Positions 6,843 through 14,338 of a stretch of DNA of 20,338 nt are shown piece after piece. The notes under the pieces are model-generated. The model was not told where the DNA came from and searched no databases. It worked only from the letters and a program-made list of their open reading frames with translations. The DNA comes from Actinocrinis sp046724665. Lineage in GTDB: Bacteria; Actinomycetota; Actinomycetes; Streptomycetales; Catenulisporaceae. Where the stretch lies: NCBI GenBank assembly GCA_046724665.1, contig JBKOWZ010000288.1:1-20338 (forward strand), in the 5' to 3' direction. Position 1 is the stretch's first letter; each line of letters begins with the position of its first letter. The position numbers and the translations under genes are program-made.

Positions 6843-8468
6843 CTAGCGCGGCCAGCCTGGAGCGTCGGGGCGGCTCTGCCAGGGCAGCGGCCCCGTGCGG
6901 CGCCGATACTCGACGCCGATGGCGTCGAGCCGCTGCTCATGCACCGCGAGGCGGCGTTCGAACGCGGCGAAGTCGCGACCCGATGCCGTCCCGCCCCAGA
7001 CGGTCTCGGCGAACGCCGCCAGCCGGGGGAAGGCCATGTAGTCGATCGCGCGGGCCGAGTCCATGTGCTCGGTCCAGATGTTGCACTGCGCGCCGAGCAC
7101 GTGCGCCGCCTCGGCGGCGGTCAGCTCGGACGGCACGGGTTCGAAGGCGTAGACGTGCGCGAGCGTGGAGACGGTGCCGACCGGGATCGGCTCGTCCGAA
7201 TCCTCCGATTGGCGGAAGTCGAGGTAGACCTGGTTGTCGGGGCAGAGCACGACGTCGTGCCCGCGCCGCGCGGCGGTGACCGCGCCGGCCGTGCCACGCC
7301 AGGACGCGATGACGGCGTCACGTGGCAGTGGTTGCGGCAGCGACGGGTCGGCGTCGCAGATCTCGTCCCAGCCGTACAGGACCCTGCCACGTTCGGCCAG
7401 ATGCTCGGCGAGCCGGGCGACGTACCAGTGGCGGATCGCGTCGGCGTTCGGGAGTCCGAGTTCTGCGATGCGTTCGCGGGCGCGCGGACTCGTCTCCCAC
7501 GGCGCGGTCGGGCACTCGTCGCCGCCGACGCAGATGTACCGGGACGGGAACAGGTCGATGACCTCGTCGAAGACGTCCCGCAGGAATTCGAGGGTGGACT
7601 CTTCCGCGTTGAGTACGTTCTCGAGGACGCCCCAGCGCGTGGCGACGGCAGGCCGCTCGGGATAGCCGGGTGTGTCGGTGTTGCCGAGGTGCGGATACGC
7701 GGCGATGGCCGCCCCGGCGTGGCCGGGCACGTCGATCTCCGGGACGACCGTGACGTGGCGCGCGGCGGCGTAGGCGACGATCTCCCGAAGGTCGTTCTGC
7801 GTGTAGTAGCCGCCGTGCGGTCGGCCGTCGAACCGGCCGTGCCGCCGGTCGCCGATCGGGCTCTCCCGGCGCCACGCGCCGACCTCGGTCAGGCGCGGGT
7901 AACGCCGGATCTCGACACGCCAGCCCTGGTCGTCGGTCAAGTGCAGATGCAGGACATTGAGTTTGTGCATCGCGATGAGGTCGATGAAGCGCAGAACGTC
8001 CTGCTTCGGCAGGAAGTGCCGCGCGACGTCGAGCAGCGCACCACGCCACCTGAACCGGGGACGGTCAACAACGCTCACGACCGGCGCATGCCAAGACCCC
8101 GCGCCGATCGGCGCACGGCGGTAAACACCAGCGGGCAACAACGCTCGCAAGGTCTGCGCGCCGTAGAAGACCCCTGCCGCAGACAGCGCTTCAATCGACA
8201 CGCCATCACCGGTTACCGCCAGTCGATAGCCTTCGTCGCCAAGGTCGGCCACGTCCCCGCCATCGATGACACGCATCGTCACAGCATTCTGCGGGCCGCG
8301 GCCGTCACGCAGGGCAAGTCCGGTCGCCGGGCCGATCTCGTTGCGCAGCCAGCCAGCGGCCCCGGAGCTCGCCTCGTCCGCATCGAGGATCGTGGAAGCA
8401 TCAAACGCGAACTGGCCTGCATCGACGTGTACGGACCTCGGCTCCGGAACGAGTCCGAGCTCTTCCAC
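6843..8468 (-). CDS. Beta-N-acetylhexosaminidase, GH20, predicted cytoplasmic
   Basis: The 541-residue protein has a GH20b-like N-terminal domain (about 5-120) and a catalytic TIM barrel (about 135-490). Conserved blocks are ARHFLPKQDVLRFIDLIAMH (150-169), LHLHLTDDQGWRVEI (173-187), VVPEIDVPGHAGAAIAAYP (241-259) and the acid pair in VGGDECP (Asp317, Glu318) used for substrate-assisted catalysis. The usual His of HxGGDE is Cys313 here. It releases terminal GlcNAc/GalNAc from chito-oligosaccharides or glycans. There is no signal peptide or lipobox, so it should act on imported oligomers. GTG at 8468 is 2 nt after the ridA stop, making it the last gene of the kinase-IclR-RidA-GH20 operon. That context supports trimming of an imported, unusual chito-oligomer. 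Confidence 0.92.
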   Translation of the reverse strand: MEELGLVPEPRSVHVDAGQFAFDASTILDADEASSGAAGWLRNEIGPATGLALRDGRGPQNAVTMRVIDGGDVADLGDEGYRLAVTGDGVSIEALSAAGVFYGAQTLRALLPAGVYRRAPIGAGSWHAPVVSVVDRPRFRWRGALLDVARHFLPKQDVLRFIDLIAMHKLNVLHLHLTDDQGWRVEIRRYPRLTEVGAWRRESPIGDRRHGRFDGRPHGGYYTQNDLREIVAYAAARHVTVVPEIDVPGHAGAAIAAYPHLGNTDTPGYPERPAVATRWGVLENVLNAEESTLEFLRDVFDEVIDLFPSRYICVGGDECPTAPWETSPRARERIAELGLPNADAIRHWYVARLAEHLAERGRVLYGWDEICDADPSLPQPLPRDAVIASWRGTAGAVTAARRGHDVVLCPDNQVYLDFRQSEDSDEPIPVGTVSTLAHVYAFEPVPSELTAAEAAHVLGAQCNIWTEHMDSARAIDYMAFPRLAAFAETVWGGTASGRDFAAFERRLAVHEQRLDAIGVEYRRRTGPLPWQSRPDAPGWPR

Positions 8469-8470
8469 GG

Positions 8471-8854
8471 TCAGTCGTCCAGCACGGCCAGCGCGTCGAT
8501 TTCGACGAGCATCCCGGCGGGCAGTCCCACGTACACAGTCGTACGAGCAGGGTACGGCTTGGTGACGAAGCTGCTGTAGACCTCGTTCATCGCGGCGAAG
8601 TCGGCGACGTCGGTCAGGTAGATGCGCATCATCAGCACGTCGTCGAAGTCCGCGCCGGCCGCACGCAGAATGGCCTGCACGTTGAGCAACGTCTGCCGGG
8701 TCTGCTCCGCGACGGTCTTACCCGCGAACTCTCCGGTCGCCGGGTCGGTCGGCCCCTGGCCCGCGACCTGCAAGACGTTGCCCTTCCGCACGGCCTGCGA
8801 GTAGGAGGCGACCGGCGCGGGCGCGTCGGCGGTGGTGATCTCGATCTTGGGCAT
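8471..8854 (-). CDS. ridA: RidA family enamine/imine deaminase
   Basis: RidA proteins hydrolyse reactive 2-aminoacrylate-type enamines/imines released by PLP-dependent dehydratases to the keto acid plus ammonia. At 127 residues it has standard length. It shows APAPVASYSQAVRKGNVLQVAG at the N-terminus, the YPARTTVYVGLP block with catalytic Arg104, and MLVEIDALAV with Glu118. ATG at 8854 has AGGAGA 8 nt upstream inside the end of the IclR gene, and the intergenic gap is 2 nt. Its presence next to a PLP dehydratase-like gene (10816-12087) in the divergent operon argues that this pathway makes an enamine intermediate. It could also serve general metabolism. Confidence 0.93.
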   Translation of the reverse strand: MPKIEITTADAPAPVASYSQAVRKGNVLQVAGQGPTDPATGEFAGKTVAEQTRQTLLNVQAILRAAGADFDDVLMMRIYLTDVADFAAMNEVYSSFVTKPYPARTTVYVGLPAGMLVEIDALAVLDD

Positions 8855-8856
8855 CG

Positions 8857-9627
8857 TCAGGTCTCCTGATCGTGGTGCGGGGTGCGGGGGGTCCAGCCGA
8901 GTTCCGCCGAGGCGGCCTCGGCCGCGGCGAGCAGATCGGGCAGCAGGGCGAGCAGTCCGTCGAAGTCGAGGACAGGCGCCGGTACCGAAATCGACGCGGC
9001 GGCGAGCACGTTACCCGCGGCGTCGCGAACCGGTGCGGCTATGCAGTTGATGTAGTCCTCGTGCTCGGCGTGGTCCCGCGCGTGGCCCTGTGCGGCGACT
9101 CGCTCGAGTTCGTCGAGAAAGAGGTCTGCATCGGTGATCGTGTTCGGCGTGTAGCGCTCGAACCCGAGTCGGCTCACGGCGGCCTTCCGGCGGTCGAGCG
9201 GCAGCCCGGCCAGCAGTACCTTGCCGACTGCGGTGCAGTGCGCGGGAGCGACGGCGCCGATGTGCGAGTTCATCCGCACGGGGTGTCTGCTGTCGTACTT
9301 GTCGATGTAGACCACCGCGCCGTCCACATAAGTGGCGAGATGCACGGTGTGGCCGTGCGTCTGGTTGAGCGCGGCCAGGTGTGGCGCGGACACGCGGCGC
9401 ACGTCGATCTCGTCGAGCGCCTGGTGTGCGAGCGCGAACAGGCGCGGACCGAGGCGGTAGCGGTGCCGGTCGTCGTGTCGGGCGAAGCCTTGCGCCTCAA
9501 GGGTTTGCAGCAGCCGCAGAGCGGTGGACTTGTGCACGTCGAGCAGGGTGGAAAGCTGGTCGAGCGTCTTCGGCCCGGTGCCAAGGTCGATCAGAATGCT
9601 GAGCGCACGATCCACCGTCTGACTCAC
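8857..9627 (-). CDS. IclR family transcriptional regulator
   Basis: The 256-residue protein has a winged HTH at about 3-60 (TLDQLSTLLDVHKSTALRLL, then the wing RHRYRLGPRLFALA) and an IclR effector domain at about 70-240. The latter includes HIGAVAPAHCTAVGKVLLAGL and DYINCIAAPVRDAAGNVLAA, the usual ligand-pocket blocks. It is GTG-started; its GTG overlaps the TGA of the kinase gene by 4 nt (GTGA), so it is translationally coupled. It probably controls both divergent catabolic operons, in response to a sugar acid such as KDG. The palindromes at 10732-10757 are the obvious candidate sites, so the kinase operon would be autoregulated. Effector and sign of regulation are inferred. Confidence 0.93.
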   Translation of the reverse strand: MSQTVDRALSILIDLGTGPKTLDQLSTLLDVHKSTALRLLQTLEAQGFARHDDRHRYRLGPRLFALAHQALDEIDVRRVSAPHLAALNQTHGHTVHLATYVDGAVVYIDKYDSRHPVRMNSHIGAVAPAHCTAVGKVLLAGLPLDRRKAAVSRLGFERYTPNTITDADLFLDELERVAAQGHARDHAEHEDYINCIAAPVRDAAGNVLAAASISVPAPVLDFDGLLALLPDLLAAAEAASAELGWTPRTPHHDQET

Positions 9628-10625
9628 GCGATCCCCGTCCCCACCTGCTCGCCCTCAGCGAGGAATCGAGCCACGGCGTCAGCCCCCGGCATCACGCCGA
9701 CGTCACCGCGCACGCTCAGCGCCCTGGCCGCCGCGAATGTCCCGAGCCGAAGCCGATCGCGCAACGACAGTCCGCGCACCGTCGCGGCGATGAACCCGGC
9801 CGCGAACGCGTCACCGGCACCGGTGGCTTCGGCGATCTCGACCGGCAGCGCGGGCACGTGAACGCGCTGCGTGCCCTCGAAGCCGACCGCTCCATTAGCA
9901 CCCTGCTTCACGACGAGCGTGCGCGGTTCGGGCAGCAGCCGGCGCAGTTCGTCGGGCGCACCGACACCGCAGATCGCCTCAGCCTCGTCAGCGCCAAGAA
10001 ACACCAGGTCAGCGCGCTGAGCGAGCTCGAGCAGGACGCCGGTGTCCCGTCCCGCCCAGAGCACAGGACGCAGATTGACGTCGAACGAGACGAGCCGACC
10101 AGGCCGTGGCGTCGCGAGAACAGCGTCGATCAGCGCGGCGCAGGACGCTGAGAGCGCGGGAGTGATGCCGCTCAGATGCAGCAGCGGCGTGTCGCGCAGT
10201 GCCGGAGCGTCGGCCAACTGCGGTCCCATCGCACAGGCCGCCGAGCCGGCACGGTAGTAGCGCATCCGGGTGGATGGCTCGGCGCCATCCACAGAGGCGG
10301 CTATCTCCTTGACATAGAGGCCGGTTTGGCGCGTCGGATCGACCTCGACGTCTGAGACGTCCACGCCGCGTTCGGTGAGGGTGCGCAGCACGACGCGGCC
10401 GAAGTGGTCGTCGCCGACCCGGCCGACCCAGCGCGCCGGAACGCCGAGCGCGGCGAGCGAACACGCGACGTTGGCCTCAGCCCCGCCGACGGTGAGCGCA
10501 TAACGCGAGCCGTCCCAAGCGAGCCCATCGCCCTGACCAGGACCGTTACCGTCGGGGATCAACACGGCCAGGGCTTCGCCGAGACACGTCACCGTGTGCG
10601 AGCCGGTAACCATCTCACCTACCAT
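9624..10625 (-). CDS. kdgK: PfkB family sugar kinase, probably 2-keto-3-deoxygluconate kinase
   Basis: This ribokinase-fold protein of 333 residues has PfkB signature 1 around GGAEANVACSLAALG (48-62), a FDVNLRPVLW segment (181-190) typical of KDG/fructokinase members, and signature 2 EATGAGDAFAAGF (266-278) with catalytic base Asp272. It is expected to phosphorylate 2-keto-3-deoxygluconate at O6 to give KDPG, the substrate of the aldolase in the divergent operon. PfkB specificity is hard to read, so another keto-sugar acid is possible. It is the first gene of the leftward operon. ATG at 10625 has GGAG at 4 nt; a second ATG at 10613 follows AGGTGAG and cannot be excluded. Confidence 0.87.
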   Translation of the reverse strand: MVGEMVTGSHTVTCLGEALAVLIPDGNGPGQGDGLAWDGSRYALTVGGAEANVACSLAALGVPARWVGRVGDDHFGRVVLRTLTERGVDVSDVEVDPTRQTGLYVKEIAASVDGAEPSTRMRYYRAGSAACAMGPQLADAPALRDTPLLHLSGITPALSASCAALIDAVLATPRPGRLVSFDVNLRPVLWAGRDTGVLLELAQRADLVFLGADEAEAICGVGAPDELRRLLPEPRTLVVKQGANGAVGFEGTQRVHVPALPVEIAEATGAGDAFAAGFIAATVRGLSLRDRLRLGTFAAARALSVRGDVGVMPGADAVARFLAEGEQVGTGIA

Positions 10626-10731
10626 CGATCTCCGTCTCGTGCCGACCCCATGATGGGCCTGTTATCTACGCTTCTCTCCATGCCTCGTTGACCCGTCCCG
10701 CCGCCGGATGCTACAACCTTGGCACAACATG

Positions 10732-10757
10732 CGCAATTGCGTTGCATATGCTGCAAC
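10732..10757. promoter_or_regulatory. Two adjacent palindromes, candidate IclR operator
   Basis: CGCAATTGCG (10732-10741) is a perfect 10-bp palindrome. It is followed with one base of overlap by GTTGCA-TATGC-TGCAAC (10741-10757), a perfect 6-bp dyad with GCATATGC nested inside. Their position about 60-85 bp before the rightward GTG and about 107-132 bp from the leftward ATG suits a shared operator for the operon-encoded IclR protein. Known IclR-family sites are short palindromes of this size, but no exact consensus match is claimed. Confidence 0.5.
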
Positions 10758-10805
10758 AACTTGCGGCGTGGCAGGGTGGATGCAAGCACGGTCGATCGGC
10801 GGCGT

Positions 10806-10811
10806 GAGGAG
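10806..10811 (+). promoter_or_regulatory. Shine-Dalgarno GAGGAG that fixes the start at 10816
   Basis: GAGGAG-CAGC-GTG sets the start of the PLP enzyme at GTG 10816. The open frame runs upstream to an ATG at 10708, but that would translate straight through the operator palindromes and adds residues unlike the family. Confidence 0.65.
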
Positions 10812-10815
10812 CAGC

Positions 10816-12087
10816 GTGGACGAGGCGGCGCTCAAGGCCCTGGCCGACGAGCGGATCGACTGGCGTTACAAGGGCTTCCCGGCCAGGTTCGACGGGTTCA
10901 CTGTCGGGCGGCTGGTCGAGGCCGCTCCCCCGCTGGCCGAGTTCGGGACGCCGCTGATGGTCCTCGACGCGGCCGCCCTCGACCACAATCTCACCCTGAT
11001 GGCCTCGTATTGCGCCGCGCACGGCGTCGATCTCGCGCCACACGGCAAGACGACGATGTCCCCGCAGCTGTTCGCGCGGCAGCTCGGGTCCGGGGCGTGG
11101 GGAATCACCGCCGCGACGATCGCGCATGTGCGCGCGTACCGCGCCTTCGGCGTGGGCACGGTCCTGCTCGCCAATCAGCTCATTGACGCCGACGCGCTCG
11201 GCTGGATCGCCGGCGAACTGCGGCGCGACGCGCGGTTCCGGTTGCTGTGCCTCGCCGATTCGGTCGCAGGCGTCGAACTGATGCAGGCAGCTCTCGCGGC
11301 GGCGCACGCGCCGCGGCCGGTCGATTTGCTGATCGACGTCGGCGCGCCCGGCGGCCGCACCGGGTGCCGCGACCTCGACACCGCCGAGGCCGTCGGGCGG
11401 GCGGTGCGCGCCTCGGATCGGTTGAAGCTGGTCGGAGCGAGCGCGTTCGAGGGGGCGGTCGGATCCGACCGCTCGGCCGAGAGCCTGGCGCGGGTGCGCG
11501 GAAATCTCCGGACCCTGCGCGACGTCGTGGCCCGGTTGGACGCGACAGGGCTCTTCGACGAAACCGGCGAGATCGTCGTCACCGCGGGCGGCAGTGCCTA
11601 CTTCGACGACGTCGTGGACATCCTGGGCGGCGATCTCGCAGCATCGCTGCCGGTACGCACGGTGCTGCGCAGCGGCGCGTACATCACGCACGACGACGGA
11701 CATTATCGAAGGCTGACGCCGCTTTCCACGCCGGAGATCGGGACGTTCCGCGCGGCGCTGAGCATCAGGGGACGTGTTCTGTCGCTGCCCGAGCCGGGTC
11801 TGGCGCTGCTCGACTTCGGCAAACGCGACGCGCCGATCGACCTCGGCATGCCGGAGCCGCACACCGTGCACCGCCCCGGCGGCACGGCCGAGCGGCTGGC
11901 GGGTTGCTCGATCACCGCGCTCGCCGACCAGCACGCGTTCCTCGCCTTCGGGGACGGGACCCGGCTGGCGATCGGCGACATCGTCACGTGCGGCGTCTCG
12001 CATCCGTGCACCGCGTTCGACAAGTGGCAGCTCATTCCGGTCGTCGAGGGCGAACACGTCGTGGACGTGATTCGCACGTTCTTCTAG
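10816..12087 (+). CDS. D-serine dehydratase-like PLP enzyme (fold type III); candidate D-glucosaminate dehydratase
   Basis: The 423-residue protein belongs to the alanine-racemase-fold DSD1/D-threonine aldolase group, often annotated 'amino acid deaminase'. The PLP lysine is Lys78 in LAPHGKTTMSPQLF. The barrel continues with WGITAATIAHVRAYRAFG and LLIDVGAPGGRTGCRD. The C-terminal domain ends in GVSHPCTAFDKW, where His396 and Cys398 match the Zn-binding HxC of D-serine dehydratases. The reaction is metal-assisted beta-elimination of water with loss of ammonia from a D-alpha-amino acid. D-glucosaminate is such an acid and would give 2-keto-3-deoxygluconate, the substrate of the kinase-aldolase pair encoded alongside. 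RidA nearby fits the enamine product. It is the first gene of the rightward operon. D-serine or D-threonine as substrate remains possible. Confidence 0.85.
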   Translation: MDEAALKALADERIDWRYKGFPARFDGFTVGRLVEAAPPLAEFGTPLMVLDAAALDHNLTLMASYCAAHGVDLAPHGKTTMSPQLFARQLGSGAWGITAATIAHVRAYRAFGVGTVLLANQLIDADALGWIAGELRRDARFRLLCLADSVAGVELMQAALAAAHAPRPVDLLIDVGAPGGRTGCRDLDTAEAVGRAVRASDRLKLVGASAFEGAVGSDRSAESLARVRGNLRTLRDVVARLDATGLFDETGEIVVTAGGSAYFDDVVDILGGDLAASLPVRTVLRSGAYITHDDGHYRRLTPLSTPEIGTFRAALSIRGRVLSLPEPGLALLDFGKRDAPIDLGMPEPHTVHRPGGTAERLAGCSITALADQHAFLAFGDGTRLAIGDIVTCGVSHPCTAFDKWQLIPVVEGEHVVDVIRTFF

Positions 12088-12098
12088 GGAGCGACAGG

Positions 12099-13703
12099 AT
12101 GACGGTGCTGTTCCGGGGCTGTGAGGTGATCGACGGTACGGGTGCGCCGCGGGTGCGTGCCGACGTCGCCGTCGCGAACGGACATATCGCCGCGGTGGGC
12201 GACGTCGCAGCATTCGACGCAGATCGTACGGTTGACGCCTCAGGCCTCGTACTCGCTCCCGGGTTCATCGACATGCACGCGCACTCCGAACTCGCGCTGC
12301 TGACTGACACGCGGCACATCGCCAAGACCGCGCAGGGCGTCACGCTCGAGGTCATCGGCCAGGACGGGCTGAGCTATGCGCCGATCGACGACAGGGCGCT
12401 GAGCCAGTTGCGCCGCCAGCTGGCGGGCTGGCACGGCGACCCGGACGGCTTCGACTGGGATTGGCGCACGGTCGGCGGCTACCTCGACCGTATCGACCGG
12501 GGCTGCGCCGTCAACGCCGCGTACCTCGTACCGCAGGGAACGCTGCGACTGCTGTGCGTCGGCAACGACGACCGTCCCGCGACCGCGGCCGAACTCGCGC
12601 GCATGCGCGGCCTGCTGGCCGAAGGCCTGGAGCAGGGCGCGGTCGGCATGTCCAGCGGCCTGACGTACACACCCGGGATGTACGCCGATACCGCCGAATT
12701 GATCGAACTCTGCCGCGTGGTGGCCGACTACGGGGGCTACTACAGTCCGCACCACCGCAGTTATGGTGCGGGCGCGCTGGACGCGTATCAGGAGATGATC
12801 GAGGTCGGCGAGCGGTCCAGCTGTCCGGTGCACCTGACCCACGCGACGATGAACTTCCCGGTCAACGCCGGACGCGCGCCGCAACTGCTGGAGACGATCG
12901 ACGCCGCGGCGGCACGCGGCGTCGAGGTGACCCTGGACAGCTACCCGTATCTGCCCGGCTCGACCACGCTCGCCGCCCTCCTGCCGAGCTGGACCGCCGT
13001 CGGCGGACCTGACGCGCTCGCGGCGCGGCTGCGCGACCCGTCGGCACGCGAGCGGATGACGGCAGACCTCGAAGTCACCGGATCAGACGGCTGCCACGGC
13101 GTGCCGATCGACTGGTCGGCGATCCAGATCAGCGGCACCCGGCACGCGGCCGGCAGCGCGTTGGCCGGGCTTTCCGTCGCCGAGGCCGCACGCCGCGCGG
13201 GCGGCGGCCGGTCGGCCGCAGAGTTCTGCTTCGACCTGCTGCTGGCCGACGATCTCGGCACCTCCTGCCTGCTGCACGTCGGCGACGAGGCGAACGTGCG
13301 CACGATCCTGCGCCACCCGGCGCACCTGGTCGGCAGCGACGGCCTGCTGGTCGGCGAGCGGCCGCATCCGCGTGCCTACGGGACGTTCGCGCGGTACCTC
13401 GGCCACTACGTGCGCGAGGAGGGCCTGCTCACCCTCGAGGACTGCGTCGCGAAGATGACCGGCCGCGCCGCGCGCCGGCTCGGCCTGAGCGACCGGGGCC
13501 GGGTGGCGCCGGGATTAGCGGCCGACCTGGTGTTGTTCGACCCTGACACGGTGATCGACCGCGCGACGTTCGACGAGCCGCGCCGAACCGCGGCCGGTGT
13601 TCCGCACGTCCTGGTGAACGGAGAATTCGTGATCGACGACAGTCGGCGCACGGCGGCCCTGCCGGGGCGCTCGGTGCGGGCAAAGCGTGGAGGAGCGCAC
13701 TGA
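12099..13703 (+). CDS. D-aminoacylase-type amidohydrolase; candidate N-acetyl-D-glucosaminate deacetylase
   Basis: The 534-residue protein is an amidohydrolase of the N-acyl-D-amino-acid deacylase group. The metal motif GFIDMHAHSE has His60 and His62, later His residues occur in YYSPHHRSYG (218-219) and VHLTHATMN (245, 248), and VGSDGLL carries the catalytic Asp414. The classical bridging Cys of D-aminoacylases (GNCG) is replaced by GQDG (Asp89), marking a separate subgroup. It should remove an N-acyl group from a D-configured alpha-amino acid; N-acetyl-D-glucosaminate fits the neighbours. ATG at 12099 has GGAG 7 nt upstream, 11 nt after the previous stop, and its TGA overlaps the aldolase ATG. 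A TTA codon (13515-13517) may put it under bldA control. It is cytosolic. Confidence 0.87.
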   Translation: MTVLFRGCEVIDGTGAPRVRADVAVANGHIAAVGDVAAFDADRTVDASGLVLAPGFIDMHAHSELALLTDTRHIAKTAQGVTLEVIGQDGLSYAPIDDRALSQLRRQLAGWHGDPDGFDWDWRTVGGYLDRIDRGCAVNAAYLVPQGTLRLLCVGNDDRPATAAELARMRGLLAEGLEQGAVGMSSGLTYTPGMYADTAELIELCRVVADYGGYYSPHHRSYGAGALDAYQEMIEVGERSSCPVHLTHATMNFPVNAGRAPQLLETIDAAAARGVEVTLDSYPYLPGSTTLAALLPSWTAVGGPDALAARLRDPSARERMTADLEVTGSDGCHGVPIDWSAIQISGTRHAAGSALAGLSVAEAARRAGGGRSAAEFCFDLLLADDLGTSCLLHVGDEANVRTILRHPAHLVGSDGLLVGERPHPRAYGTFARYLGHYVREEGLLTLEDCVAKMTGRAARRLGLSDRGRVAPGLAADLVLFDPDTVIDRATFDEPRRTAAGVPHVLVNGEFVIDDSRRTAALPGRSVRAKRGGAH

Positions 13704-14338
13704 TGGCGGACGCGACGGCGAACGTGTTGGACGTCCTGGCAGCCGACCGGGTCCTGTGCATCGTCCGGGCGAATCAGGTCGCCGACCCGGTGGCGCTGGT
13801 CACGGCGCTGTCCGGCGCGGGCATCAGGCTGGTCGAGTTCACCTTCACCATCCCGGGCGCGCTGGACCTGATCGAGGCCGCGGCCGGCACGCCGGACAGT
13901 GTCGTCGGCGCCGGGACCGTGCTGACGGCCGCGCACGCCCGCGACGCGGTGGCCGCCGGCGCGCGCTTCCTGGTGACCCCCGACGTGCGGCCGGAGATCG
14001 CCGCCGTGGCGACGGCCGCCGCAGTGCCGCTGTTCATGGGCGCCCTGACGCCGACCGAGCTCAGTCGCGTCTTCGAGCTCGGCGCGGCGGCGGCGAAGGT
14101 GTTCCCCGCGCGGATCGGCGGCCCGAGCTACCTGCGCGACCTGCTCGGCCCGTTCCCGCAGGCGCGGCTGATCCCGACCGGCGGGGTCAACGCCGGGAAC
14201 GCGCGCGCGTTCCTCGACGCGGGAGCGTTCGCCGTGGGCGCCGGGACGGACGTGGTACGGCCCGATCTGGTCGCGCAGGGCGATCACGCGGCGATCAGCG
14301 AGCGGGCTCGCGCGTTCATGCAGGGGCTCAGTGCGTAA
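13703..14338 (+). CDS. eda: KHG/KDPG aldolase family protein (Entner-Doudoroff type)
   Basis: The 211-residue class I aldolase cleaves 2-keto-3-deoxy-6-phosphogluconate to pyruvate and glyceraldehyde-3-phosphate. It has LVEFTFTIPGA with catalytic Glu45, GAGTVLT (69-75), FLVTPDV (89-95), the Schiff-base lysine Lys132 in AAKVFPARIGGPSY, and the phosphate-binding LIPTGGVNAGN (156-166). At the position of E. coli Eda Arg49, which contacts the substrate carboxylate, this protein has Thr49, so substrate geometry may differ. Its ATG overlaps the amidohydrolase stop (TGATG) and GGAGGAG precedes it, indicating translational coupling. It is the last gene of the rightward operon and ends 24 bp from the convergent ligase gene. 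Confidence 0.9.
   Translation: MADATANVLDVLAADRVLCIVRANQVADPVALVTALSGAGIRLVEFTFTIPGALDLIEAAAGTPDSVVGAGTVLTAAHARDAVAAGARFLVTPDVRPEIAAVATAAAVPLFMGALTPTELSRVFELGAAAAKVFPARIGGPSYLRDLLGPFPQARLIPTGGVNAGNARAFLDAGAFAVGAGTDVVRPDLVAQGDHAAISERARAFMQGLSA

Larger units (their letters stand above)
10626..10815. promoter_or_regulatory. Divergent control region between the two catabolic operons
   Basis: This 190-bp gap drives the kinase operon leftward and the dehydratase-deacylase-aldolase operon rightward. It is AT-richer than its surroundings and holds the nested palindromes at 10732-10757. A TAGATA hexamer on the minus strand (near 10661-10666) could be the -10 box for the kinase operon; its -35 match is poor. 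Confidence 0.55.

Noticed and set aside
10708..10815. N-terminal extension of the PLP enzyme to ATG 10708
   Set aside because: It lacks a ribosome site, would translate through the palindromic operator, and the residues do not resemble the family. GTG 10816 has GAGGAG.
11247..13703. An 818-residue plus-strand frame running into the amidohydrolase
   Set aside because: Up to 12098 it overlaps the PLP enzyme in another frame and is Arg-rich shadow translation; the real start is ATG 12099 with GGAG.
10816..13703. A plain D-amino-acid utilisation pair (deaminase plus D-aminoacylase)
   Set aside because: Not excluded, but it leaves the coupled KDPG aldolase, KDG-type kinase and GH20 unexplained. 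The sugar-acid reading explains all members.
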